This document shows, one piece after another, positions 57,201 to 64,000 of a stretch of 64,000 nucleotides of DNA; positions within the stretch are counted from its first letter, which is position 1, and each line of letters opens with the position of its first letter. Origin of the DNA: Paludibacter sp. 47-17 (lineage in GTDB: Bacteria; Bacteroidota; Bacteroidia; Bacteroidales; Paludibacteraceae); contig MKVT01000001.1 of NCBI GenBank assembly GCA_001898935.1, positions 62,001-126,000 on the forward strand, written 5' to 3'. The notes under the pieces are model-generated. The model searched no databases. It worked only from the letters and a program-made list of their open reading frames with translations, and was not told where the DNA came from. Both the position numbers and the translations under genes were made by a program.

Positions 57201-58461
57201 AGGCGAGTTAAGCATGGAGTTCGATTCCGAGAAGTTGCGTAAAATTGTGTACAACTTATTGTCGAATGCCTTTAAGTTTACTCCCGATGGAGGGAAGATC
57301 GAGGTGCAGCTGAGTGTGGTACAGGCAGCGTCGGACGAGGGAGGGCAGCAGTTGCGTATTGTGGTTTCCGACAGTGGTATCGGGATAGCGGATAAGGATC
57401 TCGCACGCATTTTCGAGCGCTTCTACAGGGCGGAGGGAGCCGGCAGCGAGAATCATACCGGTACGGGGGTGGGCTTGCATATTGTGAGCGAATACGTCCG
57501 GCTTCACGGTGGTGAGGTGATGGTGGAGAGTGCGGTGGGTAAGGGCTCGGTATTTACGGTGCTGCTTCCGGCTTTGCAGCGGGGGCATCACGAAGTGCTG
57601 GCGGAGGCGGCGGTTGCAGAGCCTGCCGGAGTTCACGACGAAGCAGCGCCGGCCGATACTGCTCCGGCATCCGACCTTCCTCCGAAGGCAAAAAAAGAAG
57701 AAAAGCCGCTGATGCTGATCGTGGACGATAACGACGATTTCCGCAATTTTATAGTGTCGCTGTTCACTGCCGAATACCGTATACTGACGGCCGGAAACGG
57801 TGAAACTGCCTTGAAACTGACCTTATCGGAATTGCCCGATCTCATTATTTCGGATGTAATGATGCCGGTGATGGATGGGTACGAGTATTGCCGGCGCCTG
57901 AAGTCGGATATCCGCACGTCGCATATCCCGGTACTGTTGCTCACGGCTAAAACCGGCGACGAGAACAAGTACTGCGGGTTGGAAGCCGGCGCCGAGGATT
58001 ATATTTCAAAACCCTTCCGCACCGAGATGCTTACGCTGAAGGTGAGCCGCATCATCGAGCGGCAGAAGCAGCAGCACGACCAGTTCCGGCGCAAGGTGGA
58101 AATCAACCCTTCGGAAATTGAAATTACGTCGATGGACGAAAAATTTGTGAAGAAGGCGGTAGCGCTGGTGGAAGAGAATATAGGAAATGCAGAGTTTCTG
58201 GTCGAAGATCTTTGTCGCGAGATGGCCATGAGCCGGGTGTATTTCTATAAAAAAATTCTGTCGCTTACCGACAAAACACCTTCCGAATTTATTCGGTTCA
58301 TCCGGCTCAGGAGGGCGGCCGACCTGCTCGGAAAAAGCCAGCTTTTCGTCAACGAGGTGGCTTATCAGGTGGGCTTCAACGACCCGAAATACTTCCGTAA
58401 ATATTTTAAAGAAGAATTCGGACTGAGTCCTAACGAATATAAAAAGAAGTTCGAACATTAG
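54292..58461 (+). CDS. Hybrid two-component system (HTCS) regulator of the xyloglucan-type PUL
   Basis: 1389 residues. The signal peptide is MLKKFFVSLSMMMAGLSVPA. Propeller repeats span about 25-680 (DNTHGLSNNQVESIFRDSRG, MWIGTNFGLNRYDG and others). A Y_Y_Y domain (about 740-800) and one membrane segment (about 820-842) follow. The kinase has phospho-His about 876 in NISHEFRTPL; the HATPase has NLLSNAFKFTPDGG. The receiver has phospho-Asp about 1188 in SDVMMPVMDG. The AraC-type HTH ends the protein (FIRFIRLRRAADLL, YQVGFNDPKYFRKYF). An Ala/Pro-rich linker joins kinase and receiver. It is divergent from the GH31-SusC-SusD-SGBP-GH5 operon and is its expected activator on binding a xyloglucan oligosaccharide. 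Confidence 0.96.
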   Translation: MLKKFFVSLSMMMAGLSVPATNTFHFSRLDNTHGLSNNQVESIFRDSRGFMWIGTNFGLNRYDGYKVKVYKSVRNDSTSLIYNAIRDIQEDVDGNLWIRGNPDYVVYTIRNERFVRNLGQLLHPLGIGFNPSLVEIGPDKSFYFCNSNGGIYKYDVTKKALQVFQQNNSTKTGGSLLSRGTVIALQATRNAFWVLHQSGLIERFNESTGMVDFRSSHVQEVSVGGSVQKNLYIDREGCPWIYPGVGDKGVIHYCFRNARWIFFGADRKEFLSPADQLITTDFVRDIAEDHQGRVWIATDHGGVNIYEKKTGVMTVLLNDPSNPNSISQNSVISLFADSTGIMWVGTYKNGVAYYHPGMFKFARSPLFFYEHPQLENKDCNVLYEDSKGYLWIGTNGSGLLRYHKAGGSFRVFRHDKNNPRSISSDIVISAFEDHAGSLWFGTFMGGLNRLEGERFVRYQPTVSDPSSLSNKSIYGITEDNEQRLWIATLGAGVDMLDARRQRFTHFNTANTPGLSSDYVLSMFSHNRNPVYLSTAGGIDVLNTATMTISPVFADTALRNRLTDLIVIHSMVDSRNLLWIATDNGINIYDAVRRDIQQITKVHGLPSEQVVSFVEDKEGNVWVGTRNGLACVYVTRPADKPGFVYRVVAFDQNDGLVNTIFNQNAVFKSASGEIYFGGTQGFTKFDPSEIRFNTLQPVPRLTGLLIGNEEVLPGQKFRGREVLSESVTHIDKLVLRYDEKNFTLLFSALSYIHPAKNQYRYMLKGLDKEWIESGVGMASYSNLGPGSYQLIVYASNNDNVWSEQPLVLDIVIRPPFWLSWWAWVVYVLLALYLVRLIVVWNLRKQEKEFENQRRIREAQQLHEMDEMKFRFFTNISHEFRTPLSLILNPMEKLKQLAGSEEQHNLLDIIQRNAQNLLELVNQLLDFRKLDVRKDVLSTSLGDVVGFVREICYSFTAMATRKSVNFLFSSAVGELSMEFDSEKLRKIVYNLLSNAFKFTPDGGKIEVQLSVVQAASDEGGQQLRIVVSDSGIGIADKDLARIFERFYRAEGAGSENHTGTGVGLHIVSEYVRLHGGEVMVESAVGKGSVFTVLLPALQRGHHEVLAEAAVAEPAGVHDEAAPADTAPASDLPPKAKKEEKPLMLIVDDNDDFRNFIVSLFTAEYRILTAGNGETALKLTLSELPDLIISDVMMPVMDGYEYCRRLKSDIRTSHIPVLLLTAKTGDENKYCGLEAGAEDYISKPFRTEMLTLKVSRIIERQKQQHDQFRRKVEINPSEIEITSMDEKFVKKAVALVEENIGNAEFLVEDLCREMAMSRVYFYKKILSLTDKTPSEFIRFIRLRRAADLLGKSQLFVNEVAYQVGFNDPKYFRKYFKEEFGLSPNEYKKKFEH

Positions 58462-58473
58462 AAACAAAGAATT

Positions 58474-58485
58474 GCAGGGCCCTGC
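58474..58485. terminator. Possible terminator of the second HTCS
   Basis: GCAGGGCCCTGC is a perfect 12-base palindrome just after the HTCS stop. It is nested between GAAAC (58461-58465) and GTTTC (58492-58496), so a longer stem with an internal bulge is possible, ending in TTTCGTTT. A weak intrinsic terminator is the likely role. Confidence 0.45.
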
Positions 58486-58579
58486 TCTTCCGTTTCGTTT
58501 AAAAATCAACACTGCAAATATAGGGGTGTAAATGCTTGCGGCCAAGTAAATCAGGCAGAAAGGAGAAAGTATTCAACGA

Positions 58580-58634
58580 AGCCGGTGAGAGGCTCCGGAA
58601 GTTTCAGTCAACCGGATCATTTAACCGGTGAAAC
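58580..58634. repeat. Structured non-coding segment upstream of the GH110 gene
   Basis: Nested stems are visible: AGCC/GGCT (58580-58594), GTTTC/GAAAC (58601-58605 with 58630-58634), and inside it ACCGG/CCGGT (58611-58615 with 58625-58629). No ORF or RNA family is recognised in the 58462-58775 gap apart from this, the HTCS terminator and the promoter at 58727. Confidence 0.4.
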
Positions 58635-58726
58635 AAGGAGGGGGCTTCATGACCGAATACAATGTTAGGTTCGTGCTCTGCGGAAAACAGAAGGCCGCTC
58701 CATTTTTACAAGCGGGAGAAAATATG

Positions 58727-58734
58727 TATTTTTG
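58727..58734 (+). promoter_or_regulatory. -7 promoter element for the GH110 gene
   Basis: TATTTTTG, a perfect TAnnTTTG, 41 bases before the ATG at 58776. Confidence 0.55.
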
Positions 58735-58775
58735 CACAAAAGATATTTCCTGAGTAAAAATATTTATAAACGACC

Positions 58776-60665
58776 ATGATGATTTTGCGATCGGTTAAAA
58801 AACACTTTCCTGTTTATCCTGTTGTTCTCCTGTTGGTAGTGTCGATTGGTTTAGGGTGCTCGCACCGCAGCACCCAGCTTCGCTTTAAGAGTAGTCGCGG
58901 TACAAGGGTGAATGCTTCCGTACAGCTCAACGAGTTGATTTCCGGGTTGAACAAGCGGAGCGACGATAGGCCGGTGGTGATCCGTTTTCCCAAAGGCCGG
59001 TACGATTTTTATGAAGAAGGAGCCTTCGAGCGGGAATATTATATTTCGAACCACGACCAGGTGAATCCGAAAAAAGTGGCGTTTGCGCTCGAAAATTTAT
59101 CGAATGTAACCATCGACGGTCAGGGCTCCGAGTTTGTGTTTCACGGCCGCATGATTCCTTTTGCCCTTATCGGCGCCAACAATATCGTGCTGAAAAATTT
59201 TTCCATCGATTTCGAACTGCCAGCCTTCAGACAACTTACGGTAAAGGAAGTGGATCGTGCAACGAAAGAACTAACTGCCGAAATTTATCCCGCTGGGAAT
59301 TACCGCATCGAAAATAACCGGTTGGTGGTGCTGGGCGAAGGTTGGGAGTCGGTGCCCCGGCATTACATGGCGTTTCGCAGCGATAAACGATTGACCTATC
59401 AACGGGCCGATGTGGGTTTTTATCCTTCGTCGGTGGAAGAAATCCGGCCCGGTTTGCTACGGATCGGAGGGTTGAAAGATGCTGAGTTTGCTCAGCCCGG
59501 CGAAGTGCTGGCTTTGCGCACCTATTACCGCCCCACTCCCGGTATTTTTGTGAGCGAGTGCTTCAATACCACCCTCGAAAATGTGCAGGTGCATTATGCC
59601 GAGGGAATGGGGTTGATTGCCCAGATGAGTGAGAATATACGGCTCGACCGGTTTTCGGTGTGTTTGAGAGGCGACGACGATCCTCGTTATTTCACTACCC
59701 AGGCCGATGCCACGCATTTTTCGGCCTGTAAGGGTGAAATTGTTTCCATCGACGGGCTGTACGAAGGTATGGCCGATGATGCGATCAATGTGCATGGAAC
59801 TTATTTGAAGGTGACGAAGCGGGTAGATGCTTCTACAGTGAGGGCTCGCTATATGCACGGTCAGGCCTGGGGTTTTAAGTGGGGTGAGCCGGGCGATAGT
59901 GTGCAGGTGGTGGAGTCGCAACGGATGGAGTTGGTGGACAACCGGGTGTATCGGATTAAATCGATTAAGGCGGTGGACCGGCCCTCGGAATTTGGAGCGA
60001 AGGAGTTCGAAATTGCTTTTACCGAAGCCCTCCCCGAAGAAGTGACCGAGTCGGGTAGTTTTGGTCTCGAAAATCTCACCTGGACCCCAACCGTGGTTTT
60101 TGCAGGCAACACCATCCGCAACAACCGCGCCCGCGGAGCCTTGTTCAGCACTCCCAGACGGGTGGTATGCGAGAACAACCTCTTCGATCATACCCACGGT
60201 ACGGCCATTTTGTTATGCGGCGATTGCAACGGTTGGTTCGAAACCGGCGCCTGCACCGATGTACTGATCCGCAACAACCGGTTTGTGAATGCACTGACGG
60301 CTCAGTACCAGTTCACGAATGCCATCATTTCCATCTATCCCGAAATTCCCGCGCTTCAGCACCAGCAAAAGTACTTCCATTCGGGTATCGTAATCGAAAA
60401 CAATACGTTCGAAACCTTCGACCGGCCGTTGGTGTATGCCAAATCGACCGACGGGCTCATTTTCCGGAACAATACGATTAAGCAAACCCACGATTTTAAA
60501 CCTTTCCACTGGAATAAACACAGGTTCTTTTTTGAAAGGGTAACCAATGTGGAAATAACGGGAAACCGGTTTGAAGATCGGCTGAATCCCGAAACCGACA
60601 TCCGGCTGGAAATGACCGATTCGGCCGGTGTGCGTTTTATTCCACTACCACTTTCTTCGGATTGA
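58776..60665 (+). CDS. GH110-type alpha-1,3-galactosidase lipoprotein
   Basis: 629 residues. The signal peptide has lipobox SIGLGC (Cys about 28) followed by SHRSTQ. A right-handed parallel beta-helix covers most of the protein, shown by repeated short strands (NVTIDGQGSEFVFHG, NIVLKNFSIDFEL, TTLENVQVHYAEGMG, DVLIRNNRFVN, GIVIENNTFE). The GMADDAINVHGTY segment (about residue 331) with paired Asp is the conserved active-site region of the GH110 family, inverting exo-alpha-1,3-galactosidases first known for acting on blood-group B sugars. Host-glycan or plant galactosyl caps are possible substrates. It is a single-gene unit with its own promoter and no SusC/D partner. Its 3' end overlaps the convergent BtuG-like gene by 29 bases. 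Confidence 0.85.
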   Translation: MMILRSVKKHFPVYPVVLLLVVSIGLGCSHRSTQLRFKSSRGTRVNASVQLNELISGLNKRSDDRPVVIRFPKGRYDFYEEGAFEREYYISNHDQVNPKKVAFALENLSNVTIDGQGSEFVFHGRMIPFALIGANNIVLKNFSIDFELPAFRQLTVKEVDRATKELTAEIYPAGNYRIENNRLVVLGEGWESVPRHYMAFRSDKRLTYQRADVGFYPSSVEEIRPGLLRIGGLKDAEFAQPGEVLALRTYYRPTPGIFVSECFNTTLENVQVHYAEGMGLIAQMSENIRLDRFSVCLRGDDDPRYFTTQADATHFSACKGEIVSIDGLYEGMADDAINVHGTYLKVTKRVDASTVRARYMHGQAWGFKWGEPGDSVQVVESQRMELVDNRVYRIKSIKAVDRPSEFGAKEFEIAFTEALPEEVTESGSFGLENLTWTPTVVFAGNTIRNNRARGALFSTPRRVVCENNLFDHTHGTAILLCGDCNGWFETGACTDVLIRNNRFVNALTAQYQFTNAIISIYPEIPALQHQQKYFHSGIVIENNTFETFDRPLVYAKSTDGLIFRNNTIKQTHDFKPFHWNKHRFFFERVTNVEITGNRFEDRLNPETDIRLEMTDSAGVRFIPLPLSSD

Positions 60666-61767
60666 CGCCTACTCCCTTCAGCCGGTATTTCAGCTTACCG
60701 TTGCGCGAAAAGCACAGCACGTCGCCCCGGGTGGTGTAACTTCCGGCGTCGGTGACATATACATCGCCCGTGCCGGTATGGCGGGTAATGCCAAAGGGGG
60801 TGTGCAATCGGGTACCGTCGGTGATAAATCCTGAGGTCGAAAGTGCGCCGGTGCGGGTATCGTAGGTTTGAAATTCGCTCTGGCCCGTGCTATGATCGAA
60901 ACTGTACATCCACAAGGTGTCGTTGCTGAGGGTAAAGTTCAGCGGGTGTGCGCCCTCAATGGCACCAACATACTCGTCGGTGCGGGTGTCGATCCGGTGT
61001 AACTGGTAACGCTCGTTGCCGTAGTTACCGCGGGTTACCACGTACAACTGCCCCCTGCTGTCGGCTTGCAGTGTAAATGGATTGGCATCCACTTTTATCT
61101 TTTTCAGTTCGTTGAAGTGAACCGGGTCGATCACCGAAATGGTGCTGTCGTAATTAGGGAAGCTGAGCCCGCCTGAATTGGATACGTATAGTTTATGACC
61201 GGCTACTGCGATTCCGTCGGGATTACGACCGGCACGCGTAGTACGTGTAACTGCCAGGGTGGTGGTGTCGATCTCGGCTACCGTTCCATCGAACGAACAC
61301 ACGTAGGCAAAACCTTCGAGAAAGGCAATGTGACGCGGCTCGCGCGAACGCCCCGTTCCATCTTTCAGCGGGATTTGCTTCAGCGATCTGCCCGATAGTT
61401 TATCCGTCACTTCAACCAGTCCCGATGTCGAAACCACCAGGTATAATTTACTTCCATACACGCCCATATCGTTGGCCGTATCGCCCAGACGCCGGCCGTT
61501 GACGGCGCCAAACCAATCGGTAGCGGTAGTGCGGGTGTCGAAATCGTAGAGGGCAAGGGTGCTGTTGTTAAGGTGAATCAAGCCCTCGGAAAGAATATAT
61601 AAGCGCGACGATGTGGCCCCGTCGGGCAACTCGTTGCCAACGGGAACTTTGTCGGTCATGTCGTCGCAGGCAGTAACCATTAGCAGCGCCATGGCTGTTA
61701 AGTAACTGCCGGACACAGCTCTGACGCACTTCAATAGCCAATATCTCAATCTTCCTGTATTATTCAT
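60637..61767 (-). CDS. BtuG-like beta-propeller lipoprotein (cobalamin capture)
   Basis: About 376 residues from the ATG at 61767 (MNNTGRLRYWLLK); the start at 61836 would overlap the receptor gene. Lipobox LMVTAC (Cys about 34) is followed by DDMTDKVP, a surface-export signal. Seven-bladed YVTN-type propeller repeats follow: RLYILSEGLIH, GSKLYLVVSTSGLVEVTDK, GFAYVCSFDGTVAEIDTTTL, HKLYVSNSGGLSFP and GDVYVTDAGSYT. In Bacteroides, lipoproteins of this build encoded beside BtuB (BtuG) bind vitamin B12 on the cell surface. The cobalamin role here rests on that pairing. It starts 15 bases after the BtuB-like stop. Confidence 0.75.
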   Translation of the reverse strand: MNNTGRLRYWLLKCVRAVSGSYLTAMALLMVTACDDMTDKVPVGNELPDGATSSRLYILSEGLIHLNNSTLALYDFDTRTTATDWFGAVNGRRLGDTANDMGVYGSKLYLVVSTSGLVEVTDKLSGRSLKQIPLKDGTGRSREPRHIAFLEGFAYVCSFDGTVAEIDTTTLAVTRTTRAGRNPDGIAVAGHKLYVSNSGGLSFPNYDSTISVIDPVHFNELKKIKVDANPFTLQADSRGQLYVVTRGNYGNERYQLHRIDTRTDEYVGAIEGAHPLNFTLSNDTLWMYSFDHSTGQSEFQTYDTRTGALSTSGFITDGTRLHTPFGITRHTGTGDVYVTDAGSYTTRGDVLCFSRNGKLKYRLKGVGVNPKKVVVE

Positions 61768-61781
61768 ATGGGGACAGTCAA

Positions 61782-63899
61782 TTAAAACCTCATACTCACC
61801 GCCAGCCGGTAATTCCTTCCCGGCATCGGATACCATCTTACTACGGCATACTGCTCGTTGAACAAGTTGTTAAGCTCGGCGCGGATCAAAAACCGGGGCG
61901 ATGCTTCTTTCCCTGCTTCCGGGGTGTGCGGATAAGGGCCTGCAACATCCGAATCCTTCTTCCGGCGCCCCGCGGTTCCGCCGATTTCCCGCGACACCGA
62001 AATACCCTGATCGCTGTACCCCGGTAAGCGGTTTTCGGCGAAGTTTTCACCCGTCGCATACCGTTTGCCCGACCATACTGCGCTGTAGGACAGTTCGGCC
62101 CAGGGGGTGGTGAGCCCGGCCCTTGCCGATCCCGAAACCCGCGGAGTGTATGCAATCTGGTGACGATAGGTGCCCGACCCGGCATCGGTAATGTCGAGCG
62201 CCCGCTGGTAACTGTAAGTGCCGGCCACCACCAAAGCAAACCCATTGCCCAATGCAAAACTGCTCTCTGCCGAAATGTCGGCGCCGGTAATGGCAACCTC
62301 GCCCAGGTTCACCATGCTCCATACGAAAATATTCTTGGTGGGCACAGCAATTATTTTATCGCGCACCCGGTTGTGGTACCCGTCGGCAGTGATCGAAATC
62401 AGCGGTAGCCAGCCGAGGGGTGTGCCCGTCCAGCTAAGTCCCAGGTTCCACTGGCGGGTGGTTTCGGGACGTAAACCGGCGTTGCCAATCCGCGAATAAT
62501 ATAAATCGTTGAAGGTGGGCAGGCGGAAGATATGCTTGTAAAATGCCCGGAACCTCAGATCTTCATCGGTAAATGGCTTCCAGGTCATGCTCGCGTAGGG
62601 CGACAAGCGGTGCCGGCCACCGGCAGCCGTGCCCGTGCGCACTTGCTCGATCACCGAGGTCGACAGCAGACTTCCGGTGGCCAGCAGCCATTCGTTCACG
62701 TATTTTGCTGCCAGTACATTTAAAAAGGTAAAACGCCGGGGATGTGCGAACTCCTGTGTAAGTCGATCGTTCTCGAAACCTGCGCTCATGCTGCCGGCAA
62801 TAGCATCCGACGAAAACGATACCGACAAACCCGGTACGACGCGATAAAGCACCGACAGAGAGTTGTAGGCTTCCTGCTGGGTGTAGTTGCTGTATTGCCG
62901 GCCTTCGGCATTTAAGTAGGCGGTGTCGGTATATACCAGGTTGCCACGGTGATAATTTGCGTTCCATTGTACCGACCAGAGCCGGTTGAATTCCCGGTTG
63001 TAATGCCCCCGGACAAAAAAAGTACGGTCGTTGAGCCGCTGTGTCGAGAAATTTTCGGTGGCATACAGGATGGTAGCTCCGGGCAATCCGCGGCTGGCCT
63101 GATAATAATACGCCTTCAACCAGGCTGTTTCGTGCAACGACAAGCGGGCATGCAACGCACCTTCCACCCTGAGATTCTCAACATCCGAATTCGTACGCGT
63201 CTCGGAGGTAAAGTCGCCTGTGCCCGACGGATGGTAATACAACTTATAAGGATATCGGCCGTGAGCACGAAGCCATTCGGCGCTGATGGAAGCTGCCAGG
63301 CGCGAATTCAGCTTTTTGCTGTAAAAAAACGAAGGATTGAGCAGCCCGAACGAGCCGGTCCGAAATGAAACATGCCGGGTCGAAGCACTTTCCAGCGGAT
63401 TGCGGCTGCGGATATTGAGCACCGCCGCCGAGCCAAATTGCCGCGCCGGCTGAAAAATCTGATCGCTCTGCCCGTTATGCAACGTCAATGCCTCCACATT
63501 ATCGAGCGAAAAACGTCCGATATCGAGTTGTCCGGTCTGATTGTCGTTCACAATGATGCCGTCGTAACTCACTGCGGTGTGCGATGCGCCCAGGCTTCGC
63601 ACCGATACCGTCTTCAATCCTCCGATGCCGCCATAATCTTTCACTACCGCCCCCGAGAAAAACTTCACCGCATCCGAAACCTGCAGGGCGTTGAGTTGCG
63701 TCAGCTGTTTCGACGATAACAGCTGAAGGGGAGAGGAGGAGCGAAGTTCGGTCGTGCGGTACTGTTCGGTAATGGTGATTTCGCCGATGGAATACACACG
63801 GGTGGTGTCGGGACCTTCGTTTCCGGGCGCATCGATAGCCCTTGCCAGCGATCCGGTCGTCACCATCAAAAAAACAAGAATTGCAAGTCGTAAATTCAT
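61782..63899 (-). CDS. btuB: BtuB-like TonB-dependent outer-membrane receptor
   Basis: About 705 residues from the ATG at 63899 (MNLRLAILVFLMVTTGSLA), chosen for its clean signal peptide; the 63962 start would lie on the promoter. The plug (about 35-160) shows DAVKFFSGAVVKDYGGIGGL and TVSVRSLGASHTAVSYDGII, followed by a barrel ending YRLAVSMRF. It lacks the SusC N-terminal domain and is much shorter than SusC. It is the BtuB/FepA class. The adjacent BtuG-like propeller makes cobalamin the likely cargo; a siderophore is the alternative. The gene symbol is given with that reservation. Confidence 0.78.
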   Translation of the reverse strand: MNLRLAILVFLMVTTGSLARAIDAPGNEGPDTTRVYSIGEITITEQYRTTELRSSSPLQLLSSKQLTQLNALQVSDAVKFFSGAVVKDYGGIGGLKTVSVRSLGASHTAVSYDGIIVNDNQTGQLDIGRFSLDNVEALTLHNGQSDQIFQPARQFGSAAVLNIRSRNPLESASTRHVSFRTGSFGLLNPSFFYSKKLNSRLAASISAEWLRAHGRYPYKLYYHPSGTGDFTSETRTNSDVENLRVEGALHARLSLHETAWLKAYYYQASRGLPGATILYATENFSTQRLNDRTFFVRGHYNREFNRLWSVQWNANYHRGNLVYTDTAYLNAEGRQYSNYTQQEAYNSLSVLYRVVPGLSVSFSSDAIAGSMSAGFENDRLTQEFAHPRRFTFLNVLAAKYVNEWLLATGSLLSTSVIEQVRTGTAAGGRHRLSPYASMTWKPFTDEDLRFRAFYKHIFRLPTFNDLYYSRIGNAGLRPETTRQWNLGLSWTGTPLGWLPLISITADGYHNRVRDKIIAVPTKNIFVWSMVNLGEVAITGADISAESSFALGNGFALVVAGTYSYQRALDITDAGSGTYRHQIAYTPRVSGSARAGLTTPWAELSYSAVWSGKRYATGENFAENRLPGYSDQGISVSREIGGTAGRRKKDSDVAGPYPHTPEAGKEASPRFLIRAELNNLFNEQYAVVRWYPMPGRNYRLAVSMRF

Positions 63900-63951
63900 A
63901 TAAAAAGCGAACATCCTACAAAGGTTAAACATTTGTCCACCTTTTTGACCA

Positions 63952-63959
63952 CAAAGATA
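63952..63959 (-). promoter_or_regulatory. -7 promoter element for the btuB/btuG unit
   Basis: TATCTTTG on the minus strand, a perfect TAnnTTTG, 53 bases before the ATG at 63899. The leader of roughly 45 bases is far too short for a cobalamin riboswitch. Confidence 0.5.
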
Positions 63960-64000
63960 CACATATTCTCCCGTTAGGAGGTAAAATCGCCAGCTATGCT

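Noticed and set aside
58006-58545. A 179-codon minus-strand frame opposite the HTCS 3' end
   Set aside because: It mirrors the receiver/HTH part of the HTCS; a -7 element nearby is interesting, but the frame starts upstream of it and has no family match.
63900-64000. Cobalamin riboswitch upstream of the BtuB-like gene
   Set aside because: Only about 100 bases remain, a promoter element lies in them, and I see no B12-box-like sequence.
1-64000. CRISPR arrays, rRNA or tRNA genes
   Set aside because: I saw no regularly spaced direct repeats, no rRNA sequence and no convincing tRNA cloverleaf on either strand.

Overview
The window reads as chromosomal DNA of a member of the Bacteroidota, order Bacteroidales, living on plant or host glycans. 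The evidence is four SusC/SusD pairs (the first SusD runs off the left edge), two one-protein hybrid two-component systems (HTCS), lipoproteins whose mature N-termini are acidic after the lipidated Cys, and repeated matches to the Bacteroidota -7 promoter element TAnnTTTG. Three proteins end in a Por/type IX secretion (T9SS) sorting domain. This argues for a T9SS-bearing lineage (Paludibacter/Dysgonomonas/Proteiniphilum-like) rather than Bacteroides sensu stricto. The exact genus cannot be told from the sequence.

Layout. (1) 1-4007, minus: a SusC/SusD pair, SusD cut by the window edge. (2) 4212-5081, minus: a YhhQ-type queuosine-precursor transporter led by a compact preQ1-I riboswitch and closed by a long terminator hairpin. 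(3) 5144-30476: a large polysaccharide utilization locus (PUL). It has a GH30, a divergent HTCS, a lipoprotein, two tandem SusC/SusD pairs, two lipocalin-like lipoproteins, two T9SS cargo proteins built from an unfamiliar repeated beta-sandwich-like module, a second GH30 carrying the same module and a T9SS tail, and a GH2. Two GH30 enzymes plus a GH2 suggest a beta-linked galactan or glucan substrate; beta-1,6-galactan is the best guess. (4) 30649-35343: a GH3 broken by an in-frame amber codon, an acyltransferase-3 membrane protein, methionine aminopeptidase and a DUF1398 protein. (5) 35405-42426: a visibly more AT-rich accessory island. It holds two TlpA-like thiol-disulfide proteins, a transglutaminase-like lipoprotein, a decayed IS3-family element, a small membrane protein and a C-terminal RHS fragment with a putative papain/NlpC-like toxin tip. 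(6) 42496-58461: a xyloglucan-type PUL with GH5 (BACON domains), a surface glycan-binding lipoprotein, SusD, SusC, a PA14-containing GH31 and a divergent HTCS. (7) 58727-60665: a GH110 alpha-galactosidase lipoprotein. (8) 60637-63959, minus: a BtuB-like TonB receptor and a BtuG-like beta-propeller lipoprotein, probably for cobalamin uptake.

How it works together. In each PUL the HTCS senses a released oligosaccharide in the periplasm and should activate the neighbouring minus-strand operon. Surface lipoproteins and SusD capture glycan, surface or secreted endo-enzymes (GH30, GH5) cut it, SusC imports the pieces, and GH2, GH31 and GH3 finish the job. The most unusual parts are the five-copy module shared by three T9SS proteins, the orphan RHS tip with its adjacent membrane protein, the preQ1-I riboswitch overlapping a falsely extended start, and the Trp-to-amber interruption of the GH3.
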